Positions 17,460 through 26,623 of a stretch of DNA of 64,000 nt are shown one piece after another (the first letter of the stretch is position 1; each line of letters starts with the position of its first letter). A program made the position numbers and the translations under genes. This DNA is from Lentimicrobium saccharophilum (lineage in GTDB: Bacteria; Bacteroidota; Bacteroidia; Bacteroidales; Lentimicrobiaceae): NCBI RefSeq assembly GCF_001192835.1, contig NZ_DF968182.1:1304968-1368967 (forward strand), read 5' to 3'. Below the pieces are notes generated by a model, which worked only from the letters and a program-made list of their open reading frames with translations, was not told the origin of the DNA and made no database searches.

Positions 17460-19463
17460 TTACAAGACAAAATACCTGTTCACCTCAGATATTTTCTCAG
17501 GACTTCCAAATAAAAAGAGCATGTCATCGGTTCTGATCGTAGTAGAGGGGGTAATTTCAGTAATATAACGCTTATCCCTGCGAATAGCGAGCACTGTGAT
17601 ATTAAACTTTGACTTGAGCCCGCTCTCAATCAATGTTTTGCCCACGATTCGATTATTATCCTGCTGTACCGGAAGTACTGCAATCACCATGTCCGGTATG
17701 TGCGATTGTATCTGCGCCTGACCTTCCATACCAATTCCTTTACTACTCAGCACTTCATAATTATGAGCCCTGATCTGCCCGGTAAAATGCTGGATTTTGT
17801 CCCATGGTATCAGGTAACGGTTCAACACCCGGGTAAATATCTGAATTGATGTTTCAAACTCTTCAGGAATCACTTCATCGGCACCAAGCCTTAGTGTTTC
17901 CTCAATTTCCGTAACATATCGGGTACGCACAATCACATGGGCTGTTTCGGTAAGCCTGCGTATCATGCTGATGATCTTACGCGTGGCATGAGGGTCAGAA
18001 ATGGCGATCACCACTACCCTGGCTTCATGGGTATTTACATGCTGCAGAATCATTTCATCAGCAGCGTCACCAAATACAATCGGCTCCCCTTCGGCCTTTG
18101 CCTGATGGAAAATTTCCGGATCAAGTTCGATTACAGCGTAGGATATCCCTGCTTTGGCAGCAGCCCTGGCTACATTGTGGCCGTTGATCCCGAACCCGAC
18201 CAAAAGCAGATGATCGTGCCATGTTGTTGAAGAAGAATCTTCCGGCAGTTTCCTGCGGTTACGGACCTGCATCAAACGATCGCGCACCCGGGCCGGTAAA
18301 CCCGCCCTGATCAGCCAGTCGCTTATTGCAGGGGCATAAGCAATCATAAAGGGGGTCATCCCCATAGTTAGTATGGATATCGCCAGAAAATTCTGGTAAA
18401 CATCCTGCTCAAGCAAATTATGGCGCAAACCAATGGTTGACAGCAAAAAGGCAAACTCCCCAACCTGAAAAAGTGTAAAACCGGAGATCAGCGCGGTTCG
18501 TAGCGGATAACGCATCAGCATCACCGTTACTATGATTATCAATAGCTTAAGTACGATCACCGCCAGGGTAAATAAAAGCAGAACCGGAAGATTTCCGACA
18601 AAATATTGCAGGTCAGTGAGCATCCCCACCGATACAAAGAAAAAGCTGATGAAGATTTCCCGGAAAGGGAGGATGCTTGCCGTTGCCTGATGACTGTACT
18701 CTGACTCGGATATGATCAACCCGGCAAAAAATGCTCCCAGCGCCAACGACAATCCAACCGAAGAAGTAAGCCAGGCTGTGGCAAAGCAAATGACCACCAT
18801 GGTTAAAATAAAAAGTTCGCGACTCCTGGCCTTCACTACCCGGTCGAGCAACAATGGTACAACATACCGGGCCAGAATATACAGCAAGCCAACCACCATC
18901 AGAAACTTGCCCGACATCAGCAACAACGACATCAGTAAATTGCCGCTATTGCCGGCAAGCAGTGGGGTGACCAGTATCATAGGGACAACGATCAGATCCT
19001 GAAATATCAGAATAGCAAGCGCAATTTTTCCGTTGGGCGTATTCATCTGCCCCCGCTCCTGCAATAGTTTCAATACGATAGCTGTGCTGCTCAGCGAAAT
19101 CAGGAAACCCATAAAAACCGCCTTTGGCAACGACAGTCCAAGAAGATAAGCAAATGCGGTTGTCAGTATTAGCGTTCCTCCCACCTGCATCAAGCCACCC
19201 AATAACACCGTATGCCTGATCTTTATCAGCCCCCTGATGGAGAACTCAATCCCGATGATAAACAATAAAAATATAATCCCGATCTCCGACAATATCTCTA
19301 CTTCATGGGCTGCCCCGATCAGGCTGAGTCCATTAGGGCCGGCGATCATCCCTGTAATCAGAAAGCCGAGAATGGATGGCAGCTTCATCCGCTGAAAAAT
19401 CAGTATAATCAGCACAGATAAGCCCAGAATAATTACGACTTCTTTTAAAAGGGGAAGTTCCAT
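17460..19463 (-). CDS. Monovalent cation:proton antiporter (CPA2/Kef type) with RCK domains
   Basis: 667 residues. The first ~390 residues form about 12 membrane helices of the CPA2 antiporter family (LGFLITGMIAGPNGL; ALGAFFAGLIISES). Then an RCK_N/TrkA-N nucleotide-binding domain (about 405-530) with the Rossmann loop VGFGINGHNVA and the acidic strand end IELDPE, and an RCK_C domain (about 575-665) at the end. It resembles KefB/KefC or YbaL-like K+ efflux systems, gated by bound nucleotide. No KefF/KefG ancillary gene is adjacent. Single gene on this strand, start MELPLLKEVV. Confidence 0.9.
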   Translation of the reverse strand: MELPLLKEVVIILGLSVLIILIFQRMKLPSILGFLITGMIAGPNGLSLIGAAHEVEILSEIGIIFLLFIIGIEFSIRGLIKIRHTVLLGGLMQVGGTLILTTAFAYLLGLSLPKAVFMGFLISLSSTAIVLKLLQERGQMNTPNGKIALAILIFQDLIVVPMILVTPLLAGNSGNLLMSLLLMSGKFLMVVGLLYILARYVVPLLLDRVVKARSRELFILTMVVICFATAWLTSSVGLSLALGAFFAGLIISESEYSHQATASILPFREIFISFFFVSVGMLTDLQYFVGNLPVLLLFTLAVIVLKLLIIIVTVMLMRYPLRTALISGFTLFQVGEFAFLLSTIGLRHNLLEQDVYQNFLAISILTMGMTPFMIAYAPAISDWLIRAGLPARVRDRLMQVRNRRKLPEDSSSTTWHDHLLLVGFGINGHNVARAAAKAGISYAVIELDPEIFHQAKAEGEPIVFGDAADEMILQHVNTHEARVVVIAISDPHATRKIISMIRRLTETAHVIVRTRYVTEIEETLRLGADEVIPEEFETSIQIFTRVLNRYLIPWDKIQHFTGQIRAHNYEVLSSKGIGMEGQAQIQSHIPDMVIAVLPVQQDNNRIVGKTLIESGLKSKFNITVLAIRRDKRYITEITPSTTIRTDDMLFLFGSPEKISEVNRYFVL

Positions 19464-19594
19464 AAAGGAAAACAGTTTTTGGCAGAACCCGGCAATGCTC
19501 TTTCAAATATAGAATATTTTGCCTTACAGACCGGAAAAAACCGGATGCCGGCCGAAAACGGATTCCGCATACTATTCCGGCATTTTTAATTTGC

Positions 19595-19602
19595 TATATT
19601 TG
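19595..19602 (+). promoter_or_regulatory. Bacteroidota -7 promoter element
   Basis: TATATTTG, 86 bases before the lipoprotein gene at 19689. The leader that follows is about 80 bases long. No exact TTG lies at -33. Confidence 0.45.
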
Positions 19603-19688
19603 CCGCATACATCTTTGCCATAGACTAAAACAAGATATTTCTGACAGATGCTGAGTGATCTCTTAAACAATTAATCAATCTTAACTTT

Positions 19689-20171
19689 ATGAAAAAACTG
19701 AAATTTGCCGGCCTGTTGCTGGCCGCTATGACCATGATTGTTGCATGTTCAAAAGATAATGATGATGAAAACAAAGAAGAACCCGCCAGTCTTTCGGTAG
19801 AGTACAACGGCGTAACCTGGGAATCCACAACCGTTACGGCTGTTTACACTTCAGCGAATGGCAGCACCTCCATCAGCGCTTCAAGAAATTCGCCTTCCGA
19901 CCAGGTGGCGGTTTCATTCAGCATAACCACAGGCACTGAGGAAATTACGGAACCAGGCGAAGGGGCCATGTTCAGCATTTCCACACCCGGGCTGGGCACC
20001 TACACCACCTTGTTTGTCAATGGCGTGGTGGGCGAACTGACGATTACCAAATACGACATGGAGAAAAAACTGGTTTCGGGTACATTCCACTGCAGGGCTA
20101 AAAACTTCGACTACGATGTTGTGGAATTTACCAACGGACAGTTTACCAATGTTCCTGTAACAATCTATTAA
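19689..20171 (+). CDS. Lipoprotein of unknown function (DUF6252-like)
   Basis: 160 residues. Signal peptide with lipobox MIVAC, Cys20 lipidated, then an acidic spacer (SKDNDDENKEEPA) typical of surface-exposed or outer-membrane lipoproteins of Bacteroidota. The mature domain is beta-rich, with ITEPGEGAMFSI and a closing strand GTFHCRAKNFD, as in small beta-sandwich lipoproteins of the DUF6252 type. Assignment to that family is by resemblance only. Stands alone with its own promoter and terminator. Confidence 0.7.
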   Translation: MKKLKFAGLLLAAMTMIVACSKDNDDENKEEPASLSVEYNGVTWESTTVTAVYTSANGSTSISASRNSPSDQVAVSFSITTGTEEITEPGEGAMFSISTPGLGTYTTLFVNGVVGELTITKYDMEKKLVSGTFHCRAKNFDYDVVEFTNGQFTNVPVTIY

Positions 20172-20235
20172 AATTATTCCGGGACACTCAAAATCCTCCC
20201 GGGCATTATAACCAGCAGCAATCAGAAATCATACG

Positions 20236-20273
20236 GTCCGCCGGCCCTGAAAAGTGCCGGCGGGCTCTTTTTT
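20236..20273 (+). terminator. Rho-independent terminator
   Basis: CCGCCGGC (20238-20245) pairs with GCCGGCGG (20256-20263), followed by GCTC and a T run. It lies 67 bases after the lipoprotein gene. From here to 20509 no gene is visible; a second GC-rich hairpin (about 20469-20491) lies just past the end of the HU-like gene of the other strand. Confidence 0.8.
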
Positions 20274-20509
20274 AAAACGGGCAGGCAAAGAAATAATGGG
20301 TTGGGTAACATCGCATAAAACTATCGGACCGTAACTTTGCCCGGATCCTGACACGCTTATTCCGCGCGATTTTAATCCCGCTTGTGAATTGCTTTTGAAT
20401 TGCATCTTTGAGAGGAACATTACTGCAAGTTGATTCCCGGTTTTCATCACCAACATACTTCAAGCCAGACGCTTGCGCAAAGCGCGTCTAAAGCTGCAGG
20501 ACCGGAGCC

Positions 20510-20869
20510 TCAAAGTATGGTCGTTTCAATCCACGCGCCCGGACGGAACACGATGCGGCTGCCACGGATCAGCCCGCTGTTGAACTGCGCTTTCGTTCCG
20601 GCACCTTCGCCATATAAGGTAAAGCGGAAACTGCCGAAGTCGCAAAGGTTAACAATGCGGCCTTTCCCCAGCTCCGCGACCATCTCCTGTATCAGCGCAT
20701 CCGGCACAGCCAGGATATCGGAAGAGGTGACCGTGCACCTGGCCGCCATATTTTTGCTGAGTTGTTTCAGATGAATGCTGCCTGAGGCTTTGGCCTGGGC
20801 ATAGTACTTGCGCGGCACCGCTGAATCCATCGGATTGGGCCGCGCTACCAATACATAATTAACCGGCAT
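20510..20869 (-). CDS. HU-like DNA-binding protein (HU-HIG type)
   Basis: 119 residues. The N-terminal MPVNYVLVARPNPMDSAVPRKYYAQ is the typical opening of the HU-HIG family of Bacteroidota, followed by the HU fold with helices and the beta arm (VNLCDFGSFRFTLYGEG). HU-like proteins bend and bind DNA without strict sequence preference. Members of this subfamily are numerous in Bacteroidota and some lie near polysaccharide or mobile loci; here no such partner is adjacent. Confidence 0.85.
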   Translation of the reverse strand: MPVNYVLVARPNPMDSAVPRKYYAQAKASGSIHLKQLSKNMAARCTVTSSDILAVPDALIQEMVAELGKGRIVNLCDFGSFRFTLYGEGAGTKAQFNSGLIRGSRIVFRPGAWIETTIL

Positions 20870-21014
20870 AACTAAAGATTAAGATGATAATTGACAATCA
20901 ATAAATGATTGAACCGAAAACAGCAGACCTGCTGCAAACTATCATATGAATATCCTTCTGCATTCCCTGAACACCGTTTCCACCCCTGTTATTTCCGGCA
21001 CCGGGCTGAAATGT

Positions 21015-21533
21015 TCAGGTTTTCCGGAGCCTGCCGGTTACGAATAAGAGCACGGGAATAAATGTCAGTGCAATAAAAACCGGCAGAAACCATCCGCCCA
21101 GTCCCGCTGAATTCCCTTTTGCCTGCTGAATGGTCCGGAAGGCCAGATAACCGAAGGCCGCAGCCATGATCAGCTTCGTTGAGACCAGCAGAAGTATAAT
21201 GCCGCCATATTTCCGCCCCGCCTCCAAAGGGCTCAGGGTTTCTTTAAGGCTCAGCATACGGGGCAGGAAGCTGACGAGGCTGACCACGATAAATATTACC
21301 GTGGAAATCACCGGCAGCATAAGTATGGCTGACTTTGCACCGTATGCGTCGGCCTGCCCGGCCGCGTCGAAATGCGTGGGGATAATGTAGGGCAGATGCT
21401 CGTAGCTGATCAGTACAAACAGCCAGGTGGCGGCAAGCACAACCCACCCGGCAGATTCAAGGACAACTCCGTAGCGGGGAGGCCGGTAAGGCTTCAGGGG
21501 ATTGCGGATCTTCTTGTTTTTTCTTGTTAACAT
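21015..21533 (-). CDS. DUF1648 membrane protein
   Basis: 172 residues with four membrane helices. The stretch LPYIIPTHFDAAGQADAYGAK is the DUF1648 signature (as in the N-terminal part of SdpI-like immunity proteins: P-x-H-(F/W)-x-x-x-G). A basic N-terminus (MLTRKNKKIRNPLKP) is likely cytosolic. No toxin gene is adjacent, so an immunity role cannot be claimed. A possible -7 element (TACCTTCG on this strand, 21557-21564) precedes the start. Confidence 0.75.
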   Translation of the reverse strand: MLTRKNKKIRNPLKPYRPPRYGVVLESAGWVVLAATWLFVLISYEHLPYIIPTHFDAAGQADAYGAKSAILMLPVISTVIFIVVSLVSFLPRMLSLKETLSPLEAGRKYGGIILLLVSTKLIMAAAFGYLAFRTIQQAKGNSAGLGGWFLPVFIALTFIPVLLFVTGRLRKT

Positions 21534-22009
21534 AACTGTGTGATATCAGGCCCGATCGAAGGTAGTAAGCAGTCCGCTTTTATACCATCAGAATAGAGGC
21601 ACAGGCTTTTATCCCTGCCTGCTTCTTATTAAATTATTATTACCGGAAGGATCTCTTTTCAATGAATCTGAACAAGTTGTGTTTAGAATTATAAGCTAAA
21701 TTCCCATATGCTGATCATTCAATTCATCCGGTATTATCAATCTGCTCCGGGCATTCAAATAATACTCCCGGGTTCTAAAGATTTATATGTTAAAATTATG
21801 AAAAAAATCAGCACAAAAGCAACGGATATATAAAAATCTGCCTCAAAAGCAATTTATTAATATTTTTCTGACATTCCCGTTACTTGTATAAGTTCATCAG
21901 CCAACCGCGCACAATGGTTTATGATATTTTCATGTCCGGTTATTGTCAGCTACTTTAATTACAGCTTCTGAGACAGATTTTGATGCTTCAATGAACCTTG
22001 CCGGTAAAT
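21534..22009. other. AT-rich gap with no supported gene
   Basis: About 475 bases between the DUF1648 gene and the decayed chimera. I see no conserved frame on either strand, no tRNA and no clear terminator. A ten-codon frame near 21797 (MKKISTKATDI) looks like a chance start. The AT-richness and neighbouring pseudogene suggest decayed sequence. Confidence 0.5.
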
Positions 22010-22458
22010 TTAAAAAACATACCCGAGCGACAGGCCGAATCCAACATTCTTTGTATTGTTATCGGGCTTTTGGCCGTTGAATGAGGGCTCAATGTTGGCG
22101 ATGCCCAATGAGGCTTTCAGGATGACCTGCAGTCCTGCTGGCAGTTCATATCCGGCCATCACTTTGGCGCCCATATCAAAAGGCTTGTAATACTTGGCCA
22201 GTTCATCGTCATCAGGCACTTTGCGCATGATTTCCCCGGCTTTTTTTCCATCTGTTTAACGATAAAGGCCCCGGCCACTCCACCGACGGTGGCGCCGATA
22301 ACCGCACCGGCGCTGGTATTGCCTGCCGTTTTTCCTATGATGACTCCCAGGGCGGCTCCGGTGGCGGCTCCGACTGCAGCACCACGCTGCGTGCGGGTGG
22401 TTTTAGAACCCGCTATCACCATCGATAATGCAACTAAAATCATCAAAAATCGCTTCAT
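22010..22458 (-). pseudogene. Chimera of a glycine-zipper lipoprotein head and an outer-membrane beta-barrel tail, frameshifted
   Basis: From 22458 the frame starts MKRFLMILVALSMVIAGS and continues with a glycine zipper (GAAVGAATGAALGVIIG ... AGAVIGATVGGVAG), as in OmpA-family glycine-zipper lipoproteins of Bacteroidota. The lipobox Cys is replaced by Ser18 (TCT for TGT). At a run of seven A (about 22226-22232 on the plus strand) the frame is lost; an eighth A would restore it to MEKKAGEIMRKVPDDDEL, and the rest then reads as the last strands of a porin-like barrel, ending FGLSLGYVF. The OmpA domain normally found after the zipper is missing. The best reading is a deletion that fused two genes, followed by decay. 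Sequencing error in the A run alone would not explain the fusion or the missing Cys. Confidence 0.7.
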
Positions 22459-22820
22459 ACTAATTGATTTAAGGTTTGAATCAAAAAGTACGATTCCCTC
22501 AACTCCTTCAAAGTAACACAGAACTAAATAATTCTCCGGTGCACCTTAGCAAGAAGAAGGCCGGAAAGTATCCTGAATGTCGAATTGAATTTGCCCGCAG
22601 CTCTGAAATGCAGCTTTAAGATGATAATGCCGAAAAAAATTCATTAATGATAAAACTTATATCGCTTTATTACAGCTCATTAATAAAAACAAAATGATAA
22701 AATACAGGGAAACAGATCAGCGGGATATAAATGATGAAATAAGCCGGGAATGAATGGCCGGATGTTGTCAGCGTATGGCAGCTTGTCTGAAATTTTCCAC
22801 AGCCTGAGGAGTCCGGTGGT
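22459..22820. other. Gap with no supported gene
   Basis: About 360 bases between the chimera and the csp terminator. Stop codons are frequent and no recognisable protein, RNA or repeat is seen. Part of it must contain the promoter of the chimera on the minus strand, which I could not place. Confidence 0.45.
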
Positions 22821-22849
22821 AAAAAAAAGAGGCTGTCTCCCGACAGCCC
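22821..22849 (-). terminator. Rho-independent terminator of the cold-shock gene
   Basis: Read on the minus strand: a seven-pair stem (GGCTGTC/GACAGCC, 22831-22837 with 22842-22848) with loop TCCC, followed by a T run (A run at 22821-22828 on the plus strand). It lies about 30 bases after the csp stop. Confidence 0.88.
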
Positions 22850-22876
22850 CATAAGATTAAAGCGCAAACTATAGAG

Positions 22877-23068
22877 TTAGGCTAATTTAACCTTTACGGC
22901 ATTTAAGCCTTTCTTTCCTTCCTGAAGTTCAAACGTTACTGAATCACCTTCATTGATACGGTCGATGAGGCCGGTAGCATGAACGAAGTACTCTTTTCCT
23001 GACTCGTCGTCAAGAATAAATCCGTAACCTTTTGATTCGTTGAAGAATTTTACTTTTCCTGTTTTCAT
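22877..23068 (-). CDS. Cold-shock protein (CspA family)
   Basis: 63 residues, a single cold-shock domain. RNP1 (KGYGFI) and RNP2 (YFVHAT, here instead of VFVHFS) nucleic-acid-binding motifs are present. It binds single-stranded RNA and DNA and acts as an RNA chaperone. The gap of 204 bases between its start and the valS stop leaves room for a long structured leader, as is usual for csp genes, but I did not find a conserved cold box. Confidence 0.93.
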   Translation of the reverse strand: MKTGKVKFFNESKGYGFILDDESGKEYFVHATGLIDRINEGDSVTFELQEGKKGLNAVKVKLA

Positions 23069-23272
23069 GATATTGGTAAAAATTAAAAAATAAGCGCAAA
23101 TATAATCTAATTCTCAATTACCAAACAAATACAGTAAAAAATTTTCACATTTTTCACCGGCAGATGGTTTTTACACTTTGATTACAATCCGTCCGTCTCA
23201 GTAATACACAATATTTCAACATGTTACAGGTAATTCCTGATTTCTGCAACACGCGTAATAAACACCGGAAAT

Positions 23273-25897
23273 CTATTTCAATTCTCCGAGCCGGGCTTTG
23301 AGCAGTTGAATTTTTGCTTCAGCATCGGCCTGCTTACGCTTTTCATTATCAACAATTTCAGGTTTTGCATTGCTGACGAAGCGTTCGTTGCCCAGTTTTT
23401 TCATCACTGAATCAAGAAATCCCTGCATATAATCCAGTTCTTTTTGCAATTTTTCACGCTCCTCAGCCAGGTCCACGCCTTCGCCAAGGGGAATGTAATA
23501 TTCAGTGGATTTTACAAGAAAACCTGCGGCAGCCGATGGTTTATCATCCACATATCTTAAGGCGCTCACATTCCCCAGCTTGGCCACCACCCCGTCATAA
23601 GCGGATGCAGGGTTCTCCCCTTTAATAAGCAGTTCAATACTGTCCTTAAAGGCAATGTTTTTCTCCTTGCGCATGTTTCTGATACCGATCACGACCTGTT
23701 CTGCATGTTCGAAGGCCGACAGCAACGCTGAATCATAAGTTCCGGAGACCGGTATTGTACTTACCATAATGCTTTCGCCTGGTTTACGCTCTTCGAGCAG
23801 TTGCCATATTTCCTCGGTAATAAAAGGCATAAAGGGGTGCAGCACCTGCATCAGCCTGCCGAAAAATGCTGTGGTTGCCGACATGGTAGCCGGGTCGATG
23901 GGTTGCTGATAGCCGGGCTTCACCATCTCGAGGTACCATGCGCAAAAGTCGTCCCACACCAGTTTATACACTGCCATCAGGGCTTCCGACAGCCTGTATT
24001 TACTGAAGTTCTCCTCAATCTGCGCCAGGGCATCGTTAAACCGCGACTCAAACCACTGCACAGCCACCGTGGCATAGGCGGGCTGGGGTAACTCCGGGTC
24101 GATGGTCCATCCTTTGACCAGCCGGAGTGCATTCCATATTTTATTGCTGAAGTTGCGTCCCTGCTCGCAGAGGCTTTCATCAAACGGAAGGTCGTTCCCT
24201 GCCGGGGATGTGAGCAGCATTCCCACCCTTACTCCGTCGGCGCCGAACCGTGAAATCAGCTCCAGCGGATCGGGCGAATTGCCGAGTGACTTCGACATCT
24301 TACGGCCAAGCTTATCTCTTACAATCCCAGTCAGGTAAACATTTTTAAACGGGATATCATGCTGATATTCAAGCCCTGCCATGATCATCCGGGCAACCCA
24401 GAAGAACAGGATCTCCGGCGCGGTTACCAGATCGTTGGTCGGGTAATAGTATTTTATATCGGGATTACCCGGATTACGGATGCCGTCGAATACAGAGATG
24501 GGCCACAGCCAGGAGGAAAACCAGGTATCCAGCACATCCTCGTCCTGCCTGAGGTCCTGAGGGAGCAATGCGGAATTTCCGGTGAGAATACGGGCTTTTT
24601 CGAGCGCCTCCTCAATCGATTTCGCAACGATAACCTCTCCTGTTTTAAGATAATAGGCGGGAATCCGCTGTCCCCACCAAAGCTGACGGCTGATGCACCA
24701 GTCGCGTACATTCTCCATCCAGTGGCGGTAGGTATTTTTGAATTTCTCGGGATGAAACTTCACCGTGTCGTTCATCACCACATCCAGGGCCGGTTTGGCC
24801 ATTTCATCCATTTTCATGAACCACTGCACCGAAAGCTTGGGTTCAATCACCTCGTCGGTACGCTCCGAGAAACCAACGTTATTCACATAGTCCTCAATTT
24901 TAAGGATATGGCCGTGATTCAGCAGGTCTTCAACAATCCGTTCGCGCACGGCAAAACGGTCCTGTCCGACGTATAGCAGGGCTTTCTCGTTCAGCGTTCC
25001 GTTGTTGTTGAAAATATCGATGGACTCCAGATTGTGTTTCAGCCCGATATTGTAGTCGTTGATATCGTGGGCAGGCGTGATTTTAAGGCATCCGGTACCA
25101 AACTCGCGATCCACATATTCATCGGCGATCATAGGAACCGACCGTTTGACCAGGGGCACCAGTACGCGTTTCCCGGCAAGGTGTTTAAACCGCTCGTCTT
25201 CAGGATGGTAACATACCGCCGTATCGCCCAGAATGGTCTCGGGACGGGTGGTGGCGATGGTAACCCATTCGTCGGCGCTGTCTTCAACCTTATAACGGAC
25301 GTAATAAAGTTTTGATTTAACTTCTTTGTAAATCACCTCCTCATCGCTGAGGGCGGTCAGGGCTTTGGGGTCCCAGTTCACCATACGCACCCCGCGGTAG
25401 ATAAGTCCCTTGTTGTACAGGTCAATAAACACATCGATCACCGACTCGTACATGGATTCGTCCATGGTAAACTTTGTGCGTTCCCAGTCGCAGGAAGCGC
25501 CGAGTTTCTTCAGCTGTTCCAGGATGATACCACCGTGTTTTTCCTTCCATTCCCAGGCATGTGCCAGAAACTCTTCACGGGTAAGCGACGATTTTTCGAT
25601 GCCTTCTTCTTTAAGTTTGGCCACCACCTTGGCTTCCGTCGCGATGGAAGCATGATCCGTTCCCGGCAGCCACAGGGCGTTTTTCCCCTGCATCCGGGCA
25701 CGCCGCACCAGCACATCCTGAATGGTATTGTTGAGCATGTGGCCCATGTGAAGCACTCCGGTAACGTTGGGCGGAGGGATCACTATGGTATATGGTTCGC
25801 GCTCGTCCGGAACCGAATGAAAGAATTTATTGTCGAGCCAGTATTGGTACCATTTGTTCTCAATGCCCGAAGGGTCGTATTTGGCGGGAATTTCCAT
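23273..25897 (-). CDS. valS: Valyl-tRNA synthetase
   Basis: 874 residues from the ATG at 25897 ([16 protein letters not shown]). Class I synthetase that charges tRNA-Val. The HIGH motif is [14 protein letters not shown], the KMSKS loop is [14 protein letters not shown], an editing (CP1) domain occupies about 190-390, and the C-terminal coiled coil contains [14 protein letters not shown]. The open frame extends 11 codons further upstream, but this would cross the -7 element at 25928-25935, so the shorter start is chosen. Confidence 0.97.
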   Translation of the reverse strand: MEIPAKYDPSGIENKWYQYWLDNKFFHSVPDEREPYTIVIPPPNVTGVLHMGHMLNNTIQDVLVRRARMQGKNALWLPGTDHASIATEAKVVAKLKEEGIEKSSLTREEFLAHAWEWKEKHGGIILEQLKKLGASCDWERTKFTMDESMYESVIDVFIDLYNKGLIYRGVRMVNWDPKALTALSDEEVIYKEVKSKLYYVRYKVEDSADEWVTIATTRPETILGDTAVCYHPEDERFKHLAGKRVLVPLVKRSVPMIADEYVDREFGTGCLKITPAHDINDYNIGLKHNLESIDIFNNNGTLNEKALLYVGQDRFAVRERIVEDLLNHGHILKIEDYVNNVGFSERTDEVIEPKLSVQWFMKMDEMAKPALDVVMNDTVKFHPEKFKNTYRHWMENVRDWCISRQLWWGQRIPAYYLKTGEVIVAKSIEEALEKARILTGNSALLPQDLRQDEDVLDTWFSSWLWPISVFDGIRNPGNPDIKYYYPTNDLVTAPEILFFWVARMIMAGLEYQHDIPFKNVYLTGIVRDKLGRKMSKSLGNSPDPLELISRFGADGVRVGMLLTSPAGNDLPFDESLCEQGRNFSNKIWNALRLVKGWTIDPELPQPAYATVAVQWFESRFNDALAQIEENFSKYRLSEALMAVYKLVWDDFCAWYLEMVKPGYQQPIDPATMSATTAFFGRLMQVLHPFMPFITEEIWQLLEERKPGESIMVSTIPVSGTYDSALLSAFEHAEQVVIGIRNMRKEKNIAFKDSIELLIKGENPASAYDGVVAKLGNVSALRYVDDKPSAAAGFLVKSTEYYIPLGEGVDLAEEREKLQKELDYMQGFLDSVMKKLGNERFVSNAKPEIVDNEKRKQADAEAKIQLLKARLGELK

Positions 25898-25927
25898 GTG
25901 TAATGAAAGCTGATTTCTTAGAAGGTG

Positions 25928-25935
25928 CAAAAGTA
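25928..25935 (-). promoter_or_regulatory. Bacteroidota -7 promoter element for valS
   Basis: On the minus strand TACTTTTG, fits TAnnTTTG, 30 bases before the valS ATG. No TTG at the expected -33 position. It borders the repeat block that begins near 26002. Confidence 0.5.
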
Positions 25936-26001
25936 GTAAAAAAAACGGAGCCGGAAGCCGGATTGAAATTCACGCTGAGAGTAAGATTTTGAGACTGCCG
26001 G

Positions 26002-26375
26002 AGTAGAGGTTGAGGTTGTGTTTCGGCTTGGCTCGGCTGGTTTCGGCTTGGCTCGGCTGGTCTCGGCTGGTCTCGGCTCCGCTCGACCACCGTCGCTCGA
26101 CCACCGTCGCTCGATCACCGTCCCTCGACCACCGTCGCTCAGCAACCAGGGTTGGGGCTGAGGTTGAGGTTGTGCTTCGGCTGGTCTCGTTCCGATAGTC
26201 CCGATGGCGATCGGGATCGGAATCGCTTGACCACCGTCGTTCAGCAACCAGGGTTGAGGCTGAGGTTGTGTTTCGGCTTGGTTCGGCTGGTCTCGGCTGG
26301 TCTCGGCTACGCTCGACCACCATCGCTCGACCACCGTCGCTCACCAACCGTCGCTCAGCAACCAGGGTTGAGGTT
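26002..26375. repeat. Nested low-complexity repeat block (10-bp and 14-bp units)
   Basis: Two short units alternate. The first is about 10 bp, TGGTCTCGGC with variant TGGCTCGGCT, repeated in 26025-26080, around 26180 and in 26270-26310. The second is 14 bp, GCTCGACCACCGTC, repeated four times with small changes in 26089-26140 and again in 26309-26340. Each set ends with CAGCAACCAGGGTTG and then a GAGGTTGAGGTTGTG tract, so the whole forms about three higher-order blocks. A perfect hairpin TCCCGAT-GGCG-ATCGGGA sits near 26198-26215. Open frames occur in several frames on both strands, with proline/arginine/glutamine-rich translations, which is expected from low complexity and is not evidence of coding. 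Confidence 0.85.
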
Positions 26376-26430
26376 AGAATTATAAAATAACTGGTTTACC
26401 TGAAATTATGTCCGGCATCTGAGACCTCCT

Positions 26431-26520
26431 GATCCTGTCAATACTGTCAACCAATTAAATCCTGTCAATCCTGTTAATCCTGCCAAACTATTAAATCCTG
26501 TAAATCCTGTGAATCCTGTC
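26431..26520 (+). repeat. 9-bp tandem repeat tract, AATCCTGTC-like
   Basis: About nine imperfect copies of AATCCTGTC (variants AATCCTGTT, AATCCTGTA, AATCCTGTG, AATACTGTC, AATCCTGCC), with two short breaks containing ATTAA. Similar tracts are met in intergenic regions of other Bacteroidota genomes. It lies 80 bases before the promoter of the glycosyltransferase gene. Confidence 0.8.
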
Positions 26521-26600
26521 TTTATGAAAAACAACCATCAGCACGGTCAATCATATCAATCCGAATTCAAAAATCAAAAATCCGAAATATCAAAACTCCT

Positions 26601-26608
26601 TACTTTTG
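26601..26608 (+). promoter_or_regulatory. Bacteroidota -7 promoter element
   Basis: TACTTTTG, fits TAnnTTTG, 15 bases before the ATG at 26624. The open frame could begin at 26606, inside this element, which supports the later start. Confidence 0.5.
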
Positions 26609-26623
26609 CAAAAACTCAAACCA

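Noticed and set aside
21797-21832. Short frame MKKISTKATDI
   Set aside because: Ends after 11 codons in AT-rich sequence; no evidence that it is more than chance.
25918-26385. Proline/arginine/glutamine-rich open frames on both strands in the valS repeat block
   Set aside because: They are by-products of the short tandem repeats; several frames are open at once and none has a start signal or a relation to known proteins.
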